Shown here one piece after another: positions 27,000-36,005 of a DNA stretch of 64,000 nt (positions within the stretch are counted from its first letter, which is position 1; each line of letters opens with the position of its first letter). Under the pieces are notes generated by a model, which worked only from the letters and a program-made list of their open reading frames with translations, was not told where the DNA came from and did no database searches. Made by a program: the position numbers and the translations under genes. The stretch covers positions 62,001 to 126,000 of the forward strand of contig CAUAFT010000003.1 in the NCBI GenBank assembly GCA_958428365.1, written 5' to 3'. Origin of the DNA: an uncultured Lachnospiraceae bacterium. GTDB taxonomy: Bacteria; Bacillota; Clostridia; Lachnospirales; Lachnospiraceae.

Positions 27000-27788
27000 T
27001 CAAGCCACCTCCGAATACACTACTCTACACCGATTGGTATTGCCATTTGCCAGTTCAAGTTCGATTATCGATGGATAGCTGTTTTCTTCCAGCCACTCTC
27101 TTACCTTCTGATACACGCTATCTTTGTATTGAACTGTCACACCATCATGACCATTCCGGCTATATGCAGTTTTCACTACCTCTTCTGTGAAAATATCCAA
27201 CTTTTGAATAATACCACTAACGGCTTTATCATGCGGTCTGCCGGATTCTGACATAATACCAAGTTCTTTTGCAATGCCAGTACAGTCCCATAGCTTCGGT
27301 GTATCAGAAATCAATGGCACATTTACTGGATATCCTGCATCCGAATAAATCCTTACTACCTCTGCTGCTATGTACTTAGAATCTACTCCTGCATCATACA
27401 AAGCTCCTTTAATATTCTTTACCATCTGATTGACAGATGGGAGTTTCTCTTTCTGGGGTTTGTTCTGCTTTTTCTGTGGAATACCCTGTTGAATCACATC
27501 CTCCATATCATGAAATCTGTTAATATATTTTGCAGTAAATTCTGTTCCCTTGATCCCGGTCAGTTTATGAGCAATAAATTCGCAGCCTTTCTTTGTTACA
27601 AGATAGCAAGGTTTCTGCCTGTTTGACTTATCTGTATACTCCGATTCTACAAAGAAATCGGTGTGTCCAATTTTGGACTGACCTAACTGTTCGATATAAG
27701 TTCTTATATCTCTTAATAATTTGTTATGGTCTTTCTCAACCATTTCTGCCACTTCTCTGCTGTCTAATGTCTGTTCAATCTGTTTCAT
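27000..27788 (-). CDS. Rha-family phage regulatory protein
   Basis: The 262-residue protein has an N-terminal Rha domain (about 1-95: DSREVAEMVEKDHNKLLRDI ... YLVTKKGCEFIAHKL) and a C-terminal region of about 130 residues of the antirepressor type (LPSVNQMVKNIKGALYDAG ...). Rha proteins modulate phage development and interfere with host factors. The gene has its own leader with two hairpins (27851-27910) and lies between the tail chaperone and tape measure genes, an unusual place for a regulator. Confidence 0.85.
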   Translation of the reverse strand: MKQIEQTLDSREVAEMVEKDHNKLLRDIRTYIEQLGQSKIGHTDFFVESEYTDKSNRQKPCYLVTKKGCEFIAHKLTGIKGTEFTAKYINRFHDMEDVIQQGIPQKKQNKPQKEKLPSVNQMVKNIKGALYDAGVDSKYIAAEVVRIYSDAGYPVNVPLISDTPKLWDCTGIAKELGIMSESGRPHDKAVSGIIQKLDIFTEEVVKTAYSRNGHDGVTVQYKDSVYQKVREWLEENSYPSIIELELANGNTNRCRVVYSEVA

Positions 27789-27850
27789 ATCAAATTCTCC
27801 TTTTCAAATTTTATTTGCAAGGAAAATCACTCTATGATAAAATATTTCAA

Positions 27851-27910
27851 AGAGGACTTTCCTCTGTCGTGAAGCACCCGTGTTTACTTGGTAGGTAGGA
27901 CGGGTGCTTC
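27851..27910 (-). promoter_or_regulatory. Two-hairpin RNA leader upstream of rha
   Basis: An 11-bp perfect stem (GAAGCACCCGT 27871-27881 with ACGGGTGCTTC 27900-27910) holds an 18-nt loop containing, on the minus strand, CCTACCTACCAA. A second hairpin AGAGGA-CTT-TCCTCT lies at 27851-27865. A hairpin with the same loop motif lies at 37112-37133. The first stem begins at the stop codon of the upstream HTH gene and may also be its terminator, though no U-tract follows. Confidence 0.5.
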
Positions 27911-28101
27911 TAAATTGTTTTATTACGATTTTTCAGCTTTTCCACAGCTTCTTTGCTGAATAAGTAGTTTCTATTGCCAGCTTCTCTCATCTCAGCTTTA
28001 CTAAGCTGCATTTTTTTTGCTAACTTAATTAAATATGTCGGCGTTAAACCTAATTCTTCAGCAACTTCTCTCGTAATAAAGACGTCTCTGACATCTGTCA
28101 C
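27910..28101 (-). CDS. Small HTH DNA-binding protein (excisionase/MerR-like)
   Basis: The 63-residue protein starts with GTG after GGAGGTGAGAAA. ITREVAEELGLTPTYLIKLA is a helix-turn-helix and RNYLFSKEAVEKLKNR a wing, as in HTH_17/excisionase-type proteins. It could regulate the rha-hicAB insert. A role as recombination directionality factor for the distant serine integrase is possible but unsupported. Confidence 0.65.
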   Translation of the reverse strand: MTDVRDVFITREVAEELGLTPTYLIKLAKKMQLSKAEMREAGNRNYLFSKEAVEKLKNRNKTI

Positions 28102-28297
28102 TTTCTCACCTCCATGTACTTATAATATCACTTTTGATGTCGAACGTTAATCTATTTATTTCTTTTTCCGCCCTACCTGCGAATTTCTTAATACTGCTGC
28201 AACGTTGCTAAAATAACTATATACCCGAAAACCAGAAGTTCTATGTTGAATTGAATTTTTTTATTTTAATTTTTTGTATTTAAAAAGGACATGACAT

Positions 28298-28408
28298 TTA
28301 GTCACATCCAACTGGATTTATGGGGCGGTCAGGAACGTACCCTGCCGGGACTTCACCCCTGTATTCAATTAATTTCATTAAGCGCCTTTCTAAAAATCCG
28401 CCAGCCAT
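28298..28408 (-). CDS. Possible 36-aa phage protein after the tail chaperone
   Basis: The frame MAGGFLERRLMKLIEYRGEV, then PAGYVPDRPINPVGCD, begins 1 bp after the gpT stop codon. Codon use is protein-like, but there is no clear ribosome site. It could be translated by coupling to the frameshift product. Confidence 0.4.
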   Translation of the reverse strand: MAGGFLERRLMKLIEYRGEVPAGYVPDRPINPVGCD

Positions 28409-28409
28409 A

Positions 28410-28601
28410 TTATGGTAGATCATCAAAAGTGCATGGTTTCTTTTTTAATCCATTCATCTCCAAGTACTGGTCATACAGTAAAAAGAACTTACGAAGCGTC
28501 ATTTCAAATACTTCTTTTTCCGAATAATTCAATATCTTACTTCCAATATATAAGATGCGGGCTACGTTGATTCCTCCGTCTGCCCGCTTTCCATGTTTGG
28601 G
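28410..28601 (-). CDS. Tail assembly chaperone gpT-like extension (expressed by -1 frameshift)
   Basis: This frame has no start codon of its own. A slip at CCCAAAC (28595-28601) joins the upstream gpG-like protein to it, giving ...HGKRADGGINVARILYIGS and ending MTLRKFFLLYDQYLEMNG, KKKPCTFDDLP. A second chaperone domain reached by frameshift is a conserved feature of siphovirus tails (lambda gpG/gpGT). It recruits the tape measure and tail tube subunits. Confidence 0.75.
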   Translation of the reverse strand, partial: PKHGKRADGGINVARILYIGSKILNYSEKEVFEMTLRKFFLLYDQYLEMNGLKKKPCTFDDLP

Positions 28602-28951
28602 AAGCTATCCTCGTCTGGTTCCGGCAGAGACAATCCGTATGCCTTAAAAATTGCCAGCAGAATATCGCTGATGTTGTCCAGGGTGACCAGCCATCCCGCT
28701 TCTTTTTCTGTGTACCGTTTTAATTCTCTTCCCCTGCCTGCTTCCCTCTCTGCTTCGTCATTGAGTAAAGCAGATACCAGGTAACGTACCGTGCTATTTG
28801 ATTTTTCTTTATCGGTCATATTATCAATGACCTGCGATAATTCCATTTTAAAATGTTCCTGAATCTCGTCTATGACGTTCAGAGTGAAGAGAAAATGTCT
28901 CTCCACTCCTTCTACCTCTACAGGAACGCCTACCGGACGTAAATCACTCAT
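28562..28951 (-). CDS. Tail assembly chaperone gpG-like
   Basis: The 129-residue protein lies between the major tail protein and the tape measure region, as lambda gpG does. It starts MSDLRPVGVPVEVEGVERHF and is mostly helical. Near its end TTC CCA AAC provides a slippery heptamer leading into the -1 frame at 28410. It is not part of the virion in related phages. Confidence 0.82.
   Translation of the reverse strand: MSDLRPVGVPVEVEGVERHFLFTLNVIDEIQEHFKMELSQVIDNMTDKEKSNSTVRYLVSALLNDEAEREAGRGRELKRYTEKEAGWLVTLDNISDILLAIFKAYGLSLPEPDEDSFPNMESGQTEEST
28595..28601 (-). other. Candidate -1 ribosomal frameshift site CCCAAAC
   Basis: On the minus strand the heptamer C CCA AAC fits X XXY YYZ in the gpG reading frame. 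A -1 slip enters an open frame of about 64 codons that ends at 28410. The 0 frame stops at 28562, about 33 nt downstream. Confidence 0.75.
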
Positions 28952-28962
28952 GGGTTACCTCC

Positions 28963-29604
28963 TTATGCTCCCTGTTCCTGATCATCTGATACCTGATCGG
29001 TCGTGGCACCCGTCTCCTGATCATCTGAGACCTGATCCGTCGTGTCGCTGGTCTCCTCTGAAATTCCAACTTTTTCATTCAGCCATGCTTTTGCTTCTTC
29101 CAGGGTTTCAAATTCTTTCTGGTTTTTCCAGACTCCATCTTCCGGGACGAACATATTTCCCTCCAATGTGGAATGCTTAAATGATACATTCTCCTGCTGC
29201 GTTTCATTTTCGTCGTTCGGTTCTTTAAACTGCGCCTTTCTGTAAAATTTTCCAATATATTTATTGATATTTTTTTTCTTTGATGTGCCGATTGCTCCAA
29301 TACCAATCATCGGCGCAATATCGTCTTTCGCGAATGTCACCTCTCCTGTTTCCTCATCTATAGAATGTCCGAGCAAAAACGCATTCAGTTCCTTTACCAT
29401 TTCATTTAATTCCAGTGAGATTGTTCCACCGGTAACTGATGTGTCTGTTTCTACAACTCTGTTATCCCCGTAGTCTTTCACATCTGCCGACGTTACGGTA
29501 ATATTGAAAGCAGCGCTCTCTCCTAAGTAGCGTCCATTCTCGTATCCTGATCCATCTTCCTTTAATTTTCCTGCGCACGCATATAAAAAGCCTGTTTTTG
29601 CCAT
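28963..29604 (-). CDS. Major tail protein
   Basis: The 213-residue protein starts MAKTGFLYACAGKLKEDGSG and contains YGDNRVVETDTSVTGGTISL, typical of Firmicutes siphophage tail tube proteins. The last 40 residues hold an acidic tail with a duplicated TTDQVSDDQE unit (about 190 and 204), as extra tail-surface decorations often do. It sits between head-tail connector genes and the chaperone gene. Confidence 0.85.
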   Translation of the reverse strand: MAKTGFLYACAGKLKEDGSGYENGRYLGESAAFNITVTSADVKDYGDNRVVETDTSVTGGTISLELNEMVKELNAFLLGHSIDEETGEVTFAKDDIAPMIGIGAIGTSKKKNINKYIGKFYRKAQFKEPNDENETQQENVSFKHSTLEGNMFVPEDGVWKNQKEFETLEEAKAWLNEKVGISEETSDTTDQVSDDQETGATTDQVSDDQEQGA

Positions 29605-29608
29605 TTTC

Positions 29609-29950
29609 TTAATCCTCTCTTTCTTCTGTGATATCGCATTCGTACACGATATGCCTTATGTTGTTTTCCGGTTCCGTAAGCTCCGTTATTACCGGATAGG
29701 TGAATCCGGCGCTGAACAGCGCCTTTCTTATCTCTTTCTTTTCCGCAATATAGTTCTCCTGCATTGGAAGGAAAAAATGTATCTGCATACTATGCTTGAT
29801 GCATCCCGGCTGATTGTCTCCGAAATCTGCCCCTCTTTCGTCAGCATGGTTGAATGTAAAATATTTTTTCTCCGAGCCGCTATAGGTGTCCGGTTTGCAG
29901 GGGTATCCAAACGGTTCTAGTGCCTCAATGATAATCTGGTTTACTGTCAT
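29609..29950 (-). CDS. Tail completion/terminator-like protein
   Basis: The 113-residue protein starts MTVNQIIIEALEPFGYPCKP and has the mixed beta pattern of tail terminator proteins (gpU-like). It lies directly before the major tail protein gene. Assignment is mainly by position. Confidence 0.65.
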   Translation of the reverse strand: MTVNQIIIEALEPFGYPCKPDTYSGSEKKYFTFNHADERGADFGDNQPGCIKHSMQIHFFLPMQENYIAEKKEIRKALFSAGFTYPVITELTEPENNIRHIVYECDITEERED

Positions 29951-29951
29951 C

Positions 29952-30380
29952 TTACCGCCTTCCTATCATGTCCTGGATAAATGCGCTTGCATTAAATACA
30001 TCCTGCATCTTTTGAATTGCTCCTTCTTCGCTCTCATTTACTGCTTTTCGCATTACCGGATGTGCTGTCTGCGTAGACGTTCCATATTCCAAATAAGCCA
30101 GCTTTTCGCCATTTCTGACTCCTTTTGCGTCAGTCCCGCTTACTAGTACCGATGCAAAATATCCGTAATTATTCAGCCTTGCTTTTGTTGCTGTTACGGA
30201 TTCTGCAAGCTCTCCTGTAGCGTATCCCCTGTCTGCGGCTATATTAATATTCTTTTTTAGACTCTCCGCAACTGTGGGCTTTGCTGCATCTATCATTTTC
30301 GGCGCCAGCTCACTTAAGTCTGCAAGATTTTCCAACTGCTTTGTCAAGGCTTCCACGCCATCCATATGAAAACTAGCCAC
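29952..30380 (-). CDS. HK97 gp10-like neck protein
   Basis: The 142-residue protein probably starts at GTG 30380 after GGAGGGAAAGAG. The N-terminal MASFHMDGVEALTKQLENL and the C-terminal half with AYLEYGTSTQTAHPVMRKAV are characteristic of HK97 gp10 family proteins at the head-tail junction. Confidence 0.82.
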   Translation of the reverse strand: MASFHMDGVEALTKQLENLADLSELAPKMIDAAKPTVAESLKKNINIAADRGYATGELAESVTATKARLNNYGYFASVLVSGTDAKGVRNGEKLAYLEYGTSTQTAHPVMRKAVNESEEGAIQKMQDVFNASAFIQDMIGRR

Positions 30381-30690
30381 CTCTTTCCCTCCTTTCACAT
30401 GTCAAAATGATATTCATGGATTTGTCTTTTTTATAAGTTCTCATTACTTCATATTTCTCTCCACTCTCCTCATCGTACAGGTATTTCTCTCCATTGTAGT
30501 TGCACTGCAGTATCTCTATGTTCTGATCTGCGGTGTAACCGGTTTGATTCGCCATGATTTCGTCGTTTCTGGTAGTGTCTGTAAAGTTCGCCGGGATACC
30601 TTCCAAAAGTTCCTCCTGTTTGACGTCGAATCCGTCTTTATCCGTTACCGTTACGATGTCTGTCACCAGTGATATGCTTTTATTCCACAT
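30373..30690 (-). CDS. Phage head closure protein
   Basis: The 105-residue beta-rich protein starts MWNKSISLVTDIVTVTDKDG and contains GEKYEVMRTYKKDKSMNIIL. Size and order between adaptor and gp10 genes match head closure proteins (SPP1 gp16/HK97 gp7 type). It overlaps the neighbouring genes on both sides. Confidence 0.75.
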   Translation of the reverse strand: MWNKSISLVTDIVTVTDKDGFDVKQEELLEGIPANFTDTTRNDEIMANQTGYTADQNIEILQCNYNGEKYLYDEESGEKYEVMRTYKKDKSMNIILTCERRERGG

Positions 30691-30979
30691 CCGCCTCCTC
30701 CTGTTCCGATGTGACCGGGTCTCTCAGTGTAAGCCGGAATACCTTTTTTCGGTATAAATCCATATATTTCTCCGTATCTGCCCGGTCGTTTCCCAGGTAT
30801 GCCTTAACGTAAAGGGTTACCGCTGTAATAATTCCCGGCTTCTCTGCCTCTATCAAAGACCTGTGTACGCCGGATTCCAATAGATCTTCCTTGCAATCCT
30901 CTATATAGGACTGAATATCATCATCGTACACCTTGATTGCCTGGGCTATGCCGCATCTTTTTTTTATTATTTCGAGCAT
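30680..30979 (-). CDS. Head-tail connector (adaptor) protein
   Basis: The 99-residue helical protein starts MLEIIKKRCGIAQAIKVYDD and fits the gp6/gp15-like adaptor family (DIQSYIEDCKEDLLESGV ... VTLYVKAYLGND). It docks below the portal ring. It follows the capsid gene. Confidence 0.8.
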   Translation of the reverse strand: MLEIIKKRCGIAQAIKVYDDDIQSYIEDCKEDLLESGVHRSLIEAEKPGIITAVTLYVKAYLGNDRADTEKYMDLYRKKVFRLTLRDPVTSEQEEADVE

Positions 30980-31045
30980 AATTTCATCACCTTGCCCCTT
31001 CGTTTAATTCCCCGGCTATGTAGCGGCTGTCCTATCTATAGCTCT

Positions 31046-32260
31046 TTATTCCCCCGATACCGCAGTGTCCTTAACTACCATTGAGAGGTTAACAAAAGCA
31101 TCTCCATCGATCACCTGGAAATCATTGCGTTCAATCGCTCGTACAAGCGTGAGATTCTGCGTGAATGCATTCAGGTCTCCAGCTACCGCAACATTGGATG
31201 ACATCAGGGACGTTCTCTGTCTGTCATATTTCTTGAATGCCTCTTTAAAATCCCCGCAAATCATAGGAATTTTTATTTTCCCTGATTCCCCCTTATTTGA
31301 TGCGTACACCTGATTCGGCACGGCAACAACCGGAACTTTAATTGGTCCCACGGATAAATACATCTGCATGACATCCATTGGGTTTGGCTGTAACAGATCT
31401 CTTCCTGTGGTATCCTTAAGCGTTGCCAGAAACAACAAACCGTCATCATTGGTGAGGATTTTGGAACCTTCCCTGTAGGCTGCTCCAAGTGTAACAATAA
31501 TCGCTTTCTTCACCTCATCCATAGTTTCAATTTCGTTCGGATTTTTTGTTCCGATCAAGCCCATAATCTTTCCATTCGACGTCGCATTGGATTTTCTTGC
31601 AATCCATCTTGTAATTACTGCTGTAATATTCTGGTCTGTATCGCTCAGCAAATCATTTGTCAGTGGAAGCCAACCTCCTCTGTCTTTAATAGCGTATCCA
31701 ATCCGCTCAAATTCCGGGGTGTCCATTCCACTCAATTCCTCCCCTTCTTCAATATCAGCAAATCCGGTCATTGTTGCTTTCTTCTCATAAGTTCTTCTTC
31801 CCTTGGTTGTAGATACCGGTTCTACGCTGATCAGTGATTCCATCGAAAATTCCGCCTGCTTCCATTCGTTGATTTTCGTCTGGATATCTTCCGGCACAAT
31901 GTACCCGCCATCCGGGTCGGAATTTTCTCTGATTCCCGTCGTTATCGCTGCATTTTCCATTCGGAATCCTGCTCTTGCTGCGGTCGCAAATTCTTTCGTC
32001 GAGTCTTTCGGATTGTCGTCATCCTTCGCCGCATCGATCTTTTTTGTTCCCTTGATCAAACCGCCATTTTTTAACTGATCCTGCATCTGCTCTGTTTCTT
32101 CATCCTCCAGATCCTTAAGCAGGTCAAATTTCTGCTGTAATTTCTGGAGCTCCTTTTTTTCTTCGGCTGCATTTTCCAGATTACCTTCTTCTGCCAGGCT
32201 CTGTACCAGTTTTTTCTTCTGATTGATTGAATCTAATAATTCTAATAATTTTTTGTTCAT
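31046..32260 (-). CDS. HK97-type major capsid protein
   Basis: The 404-residue protein has an N-terminal coiled-coil delta domain (about 1-110, removed at maturation) followed by the HK97 fold (SDPDGGYIVPEDIQTKINEW, ... NVAVAGDLNAFTQNLTLVRA at the end). It forms the icosahedral shell. The neighbouring protease gene upstream fits delta-domain processing. Confidence 0.95.
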   Translation of the reverse strand: MNKKLLELLDSINQKKKLVQSLAEEGNLENAAEEKKELQKLQQKFDLLKDLEDEETEQMQDQLKNGGLIKGTKKIDAAKDDDNPKDSTKEFATAARAGFRMENAAITTGIRENSDPDGGYIVPEDIQTKINEWKQAEFSMESLISVEPVSTTKGRRTYEKKATMTGFADIEEGEELSGMDTPEFERIGYAIKDRGGWLPLTNDLLSDTDQNITAVITRWIARKSNATSNGKIMGLIGTKNPNEIETMDEVKKAIIVTLGAAYREGSKILTNDDGLLFLATLKDTTGRDLLQPNPMDVMQMYLSVGPIKVPVVAVPNQVYASNKGESGKIKIPMICGDFKEAFKKYDRQRTSLMSSNVAVAGDLNAFTQNLTLVRAIERNDFQVIDGDAFVNLSMVVKDTAVSGE

Positions 32261-32300
32261 TCTTCCTCTCCTTCATTTTTTATAATTATTAAAAAAGGAC

Positions 32301-32972
32301 TTACACACCGTACATGTCTAAATCCTTTAATAATTCATCTTTTAATTTCCTACTACTCTCTTGCTTTGCTTTCTCGGTCTTTACCCTTTCAAATATCTCC
32401 TGCGTCAGCTTCATTCCTTCAAAAGCATTTGTAAACGCCGGCTGCTCCGGCTGTATAATTTCATCAATGAATCCATATTCTAAGGCTTTTTCTGCTGTCA
32501 GCCATGTTTCTTTATCCATGATTTTCAGAATTTCCTCCACAGATCTTCCAGACTTCTGCGCATACGCCTTGGACAACGCTTCGTTCAGCGTCTTTAGCAT
32601 ATTTGACGCTTTATCCATCTCATGGTAGTCGCCGGATACTCCACTACAGAACACGTTATGTATCATGATAACTCCTACCGGACTCATCTTCACTGTATGG
32701 CATCCCATCGCCGCCACTCCTGCCGCGCTCGCTGCGAAAGACTGAATCTGTGCAACAGACGTCCTTACACCATTGAGCAGGCTATAGATCTCCTGTCCGG
32801 CCATCACATCCCCTCCGCATGAGTTGACTAATACATCAAGCTGCTCCCCCTCCTGCATGGCGTTAATAATCTGCTTTGCATCATTTGGACAGGTAGAATC
32901 CCATTCGAGATAATCATATACCCATTTGTACTCATTAGAGATAATGTCTCCTTTAAGTTCCAGAATCGCCAT
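32301..32972 (-). CDS. ClpP-like head maturation protease
   Basis: The 223-residue protein starts MAILELKGDIISNEYKWVYD after AAAGGAGAAGG. The ClpP fold shows NSCGGDVMAGQEIYSLL, the catalytic Ser region QSFAASAAGVAAMG, the His in VGVIMIHNVF, and the KETWLTAEKALEYGFIDEI motif. It removes the capsid delta domain. It overlaps the portal gene end by 20 bp. Confidence 0.92.
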   Translation of the reverse strand: MAILELKGDIISNEYKWVYDYLEWDSTCPNDAKQIINAMQEGEQLDVLVNSCGGDVMAGQEIYSLLNGVRTSVAQIQSFAASAAGVAAMGCHTVKMSPVGVIMIHNVFCSGVSGDYHEMDKASNMLKTLNEALSKAYAQKSGRSVEEILKIMDKETWLTAEKALEYGFIDEIIQPEQPAFTNAFEGMKLTQEIFERVKTEKAKQESSRKLKDELLKDLDMYGV

Positions 32973-34239
32973 TGCTTCCTTCTCCTTTCTTCTTGTATTG
33001 CTTTCCAACATCGGTAATCGGTATATAATTGCCATTAACCATTAGAATGTCTCCTCCTTCCTTTATCGGCATGTCTATATATGATCTTCCTTCATTTGGT
33101 GTATAAAGGCCATTATTTACAGCTTTTGCCAGAGTTTCCATCTGTGTCTTGAAATCTGCTCTTAGGATTGCTTTTTCATTAAATTTATACAGATACCCTT
33201 CTTTCGCTTCATTTGGTAATAGAGCTTTTTTATTGATCTCTTCCTCATACTGTTTCAGTCTGTATAACATCGTATCTACTAAGAATGCTAACTGCTGGGT
33301 TTCAGAGTTAGCGTATGAGGATTTCTCGTAATTATTAATTTGATTCGGCTTAATACCAAATGCTCCGGCTATCTGTAATGTAGTATATTTTTTCAGTTCA
33401 AAGAACTGTGCGTCTACGGGATTCATCTTTAACGGTGTCAGAGTAAGTCCTATCGGAATAGGCACTATTTTTCCTGCATTCTTCGGACCCGTCAAATATT
33501 CCTCGTATTTCTTCTGCAGCTTTTTACGTTTTCCATCCTCAAGATCGCCTGTATACTGCATCGCCATGCTTGCTGTCAATCCGCTTTTATAGAGATTGTT
33601 CATGTAAGTCTGGCTTGCATTTGCCCCGTCAATCGTATGTTTTAATATGTTTCTAACGGGCTCTCCCATGATCCCGTCTAGGCTAAACCATGTTTTTATA
33701 TGCAGTACATCACTGCTTTTCAGAATGTACTGATCCCCTGTTTTTGGGTCGCTGTATTGATAATATATCTTTCCCTCTTTTCCGAAAATTCCGGCATCAT
33801 CCATCAGCACTTCTACATAGTTGCTCTGCAACGGCCATGCATCTAATGTTTTATATATTCCTCCAAATTTTCCATCTGGAACAAATTCACGTCTTAACCA
33901 TATGTATGCATTTCCGTAATGCTGGCAATTAAACTCTGTGGTACTCCACAGCGTGGAAGGCGTCATATAGTCATTTGGACATATCGTCAATACATATGTC
34001 GTATCAGTTGGGTCTGCCCTGATTCTCCCCGAAGCCGTTTCCTGGTAATATTTTAAGGGCAGTTTTCCCATGGTCTCACTCAACATTTTGATACAGGTGT
34101 AATACGTCACCTCGTTTAACATTTTTTTATTTATTCCATCGGGTATTCCCAGAAATTCAAGAAGTTTGACCTCATTTAGTCCTGCTGTTTCTCCCATAAA
34201 TGCATCCCAGGCATTTCTAACTCTTTTTGATAATTTCAT
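32953..34239 (-). CDS. HK97-family portal protein
   Basis: The 428-residue protein contains VTYYTCIKMLSETMGKLPLK, LGIKP-like FGIKPNQINNYEKSSYANSE and QQLAFLVDTMLYRLKQYEEE, all typical of HK97 portals. It forms the dodecameric DNA channel. It follows terL by 6 bp. Confidence 0.93.
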   Translation of the reverse strand: MKLSKRVRNAWDAFMGETAGLNEVKLLEFLGIPDGINKKMLNEVTYYTCIKMLSETMGKLPLKYYQETASGRIRADPTDTTYVLTICPNDYMTPSTLWSTTEFNCQHYGNAYIWLRREFVPDGKFGGIYKTLDAWPLQSNYVEVLMDDAGIFGKEGKIYYQYSDPKTGDQYILKSSDVLHIKTWFSLDGIMGEPVRNILKHTIDGANASQTYMNNLYKSGLTASMAMQYTGDLEDGKRKKLQKKYEEYLTGPKNAGKIVPIPIGLTLTPLKMNPVDAQFFELKKYTTLQIAGAFGIKPNQINNYEKSSYANSETQQLAFLVDTMLYRLKQYEEEINKKALLPNEAKEGYLYKFNEKAILRADFKTQMETLAKAVNNGLYTPNEGRSYIDMPIKEGGDILMVNGNYIPITDVGKQYKKKGEGSNGDSGT

Positions 34240-34245
34240 GATCTA

Positions 34246-35994
34246 TCACCAGTCACTTTCTAAAAAACTGTCGATTGCTTTCGAGTAGCTGGATATAAAC
34301 TCGTGGTACATTGCTAATTTATATGCACAAAGTACTGCATCGACAGGATCGATCCTTTTTGTAGTTGCGTCCTTATCTATTTTTATCAAACCATTATTTT
34401 TTCTGATCACCGCATTGCTCATAGCAAAATTCAATACAGGGTTGTATAAATATAAAATGTTTTTGGAATATACCTGTTCTCTGAAGCCCTGCGTGGATTC
34501 ATTTAATGATTTATGACTTTGGAATACTTCTTCAACATCGTACCCATCATTTGATAAATCCATCATCAATTTACTTGCATTTGCCGGATCGAAGCAAAGA
34601 CATTCTATATCCCAGTTATTCTCTTTACAGACATCTAATACATACTGCATGACCGCATTCTGGTCTACAATCGGCGTATTTGTTACTGTGAGGAACCCCA
34701 TACGTTCCCATGCGTCATAATCAACCTTGTCTCTTGCTTTTCTTTCGGCAAGTTTTTCCCTGTTCGGTACAAACGAATGGGAATATATTATATATTTCAC
34801 AATTTCTTTTTCGGTCTGATCGTATTCCCCTGACAAAAAAGGGATAACAAACGCCACCGAAGTAAGATCTATTTTTGCCGACATATCGAAACCGACATAG
34901 ACACTCATGCCATTTGTATCTATCGGGAGTTCCTCTACCTGGCAGGCTTTCCATTTTCCCATGTCCATGTATCCGTTTTCTTTGTCCTGTACCCATATAT
35001 TCATGCACTTGGTAAGAAAAGATGTCATATGCTCCGGTATTTCTTTTGCAATTTTGTATTCTCCCTGGATTTTTTCTATACCCTCTGTATACGTCATGCG
35101 AATGGGATTTGCTTTTATCCAGTTTTCCTGTTTTCCTACATCCTCTATATTTTCATAATCTTCTTTGTCCAGCTCACATATATCTATCAGATATTCGTCG
35201 TTTTCCACATCTACGTCTGGATTTAATACTTTGGAACAATATGTATATTCTGTTACAAAACATGGATATGTTAAATCCTTTCCTGCTGTTGTAATTATCA
35301 TCAACAATGGTTCTTTGGTATTGGAACCCAGCCCGAGGTCATAAAATTCCGTTGTAGGGTGCTGATGATACTCGTCCAGGCATAAACCTGCCGGATTGCT
35401 TCCATCTCCCGATTTTCTATCGTCTTTACTTAACGCTTTTATGAAACTTCCAGTCTTTTTATGTGTGATCGCATCTCTTGTTATTTTAAATTTTTCTCTT
35501 AACGGCGAACCCATTAACATGAGATTCGCTTCATTAAATACGATTCTAGACTGTTCTCTTTTTACTCCTGCAGTATAAAATTCATAGGCTTCCTGGTTTT
35601 TGGTTGCCATAACAGAAATCTCATATAATGCAACCCCAGCTTCTTCCTGTGATTTCGCGTTTTTTCTCGCCACTTCCGTAAAAGACTTCTTAAATCGCTT
35701 ATATCCTGTTGTCTTCTTTTTCCATCCATAGATCTGACATATGCGGAACTTCTGCCATGTCGTTAAAATAATAGGCTGCCCTGCAAGTACACCTTTCGAA
35801 TGGCGAAGTAGCGCAAACCAGTCTACAATGTTTTGGGCTGCCTCTTCATCCCAGTAATATGGATAATCTTCCAGTTCCATTTTTTCAATATCTTTTAGAA
35901 ATCTCTCGCAGGCCCATTTGTGTTTGCGGCAACTTGTGATCTCTCCTGATATGCATTTTTTCGCATACACCCGTAATTCTTCTAAGATTGTCAT
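34246..35994 (-). CDS. terL: Terminase large subunit
   Basis: The 582-residue protein has an ATPase domain with the Walker A-like ARKNAKSQEEAG (about 115) and the Walker B region GLCLDEYHQHP (about 208). The nuclease domain contains YVGFDMSAKIDLTSVAFV (about 367) and LCFDPANASKLM. It packages DNA into the prohead. The genes for HNH, small subunit and large subunit in this order are typical of cos-type HK97-like phages. Confidence 0.93.
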   Translation of the reverse strand: MTILEELRVYAKKCISGEITSCRKHKWACERFLKDIEKMELEDYPYYWDEEAAQNIVDWFALLRHSKGVLAGQPIILTTWQKFRICQIYGWKKKTTGYKRFKKSFTEVARKNAKSQEEAGVALYEISVMATKNQEAYEFYTAGVKREQSRIVFNEANLMLMGSPLREKFKITRDAITHKKTGSFIKALSKDDRKSGDGSNPAGLCLDEYHQHPTTEFYDLGLGSNTKEPLLMIITTAGKDLTYPCFVTEYTYCSKVLNPDVDVENDEYLIDICELDKEDYENIEDVGKQENWIKANPIRMTYTEGIEKIQGEYKIAKEIPEHMTSFLTKCMNIWVQDKENGYMDMGKWKACQVEELPIDTNGMSVYVGFDMSAKIDLTSVAFVIPFLSGEYDQTEKEIVKYIIYSHSFVPNREKLAERKARDKVDYDAWERMGFLTVTNTPIVDQNAVMQYVLDVCKENNWDIECLCFDPANASKLMMDLSNDGYDVEEVFQSHKSLNESTQGFREQVYSKNILYLYNPVLNFAMSNAVIRKNNGLIKIDKDATTKRIDPVDAVLCAYKLAMYHEFISSYSKAIDSFLESDW

Positions 35995-36005
35995 GTCTCA
36001 CTTTC

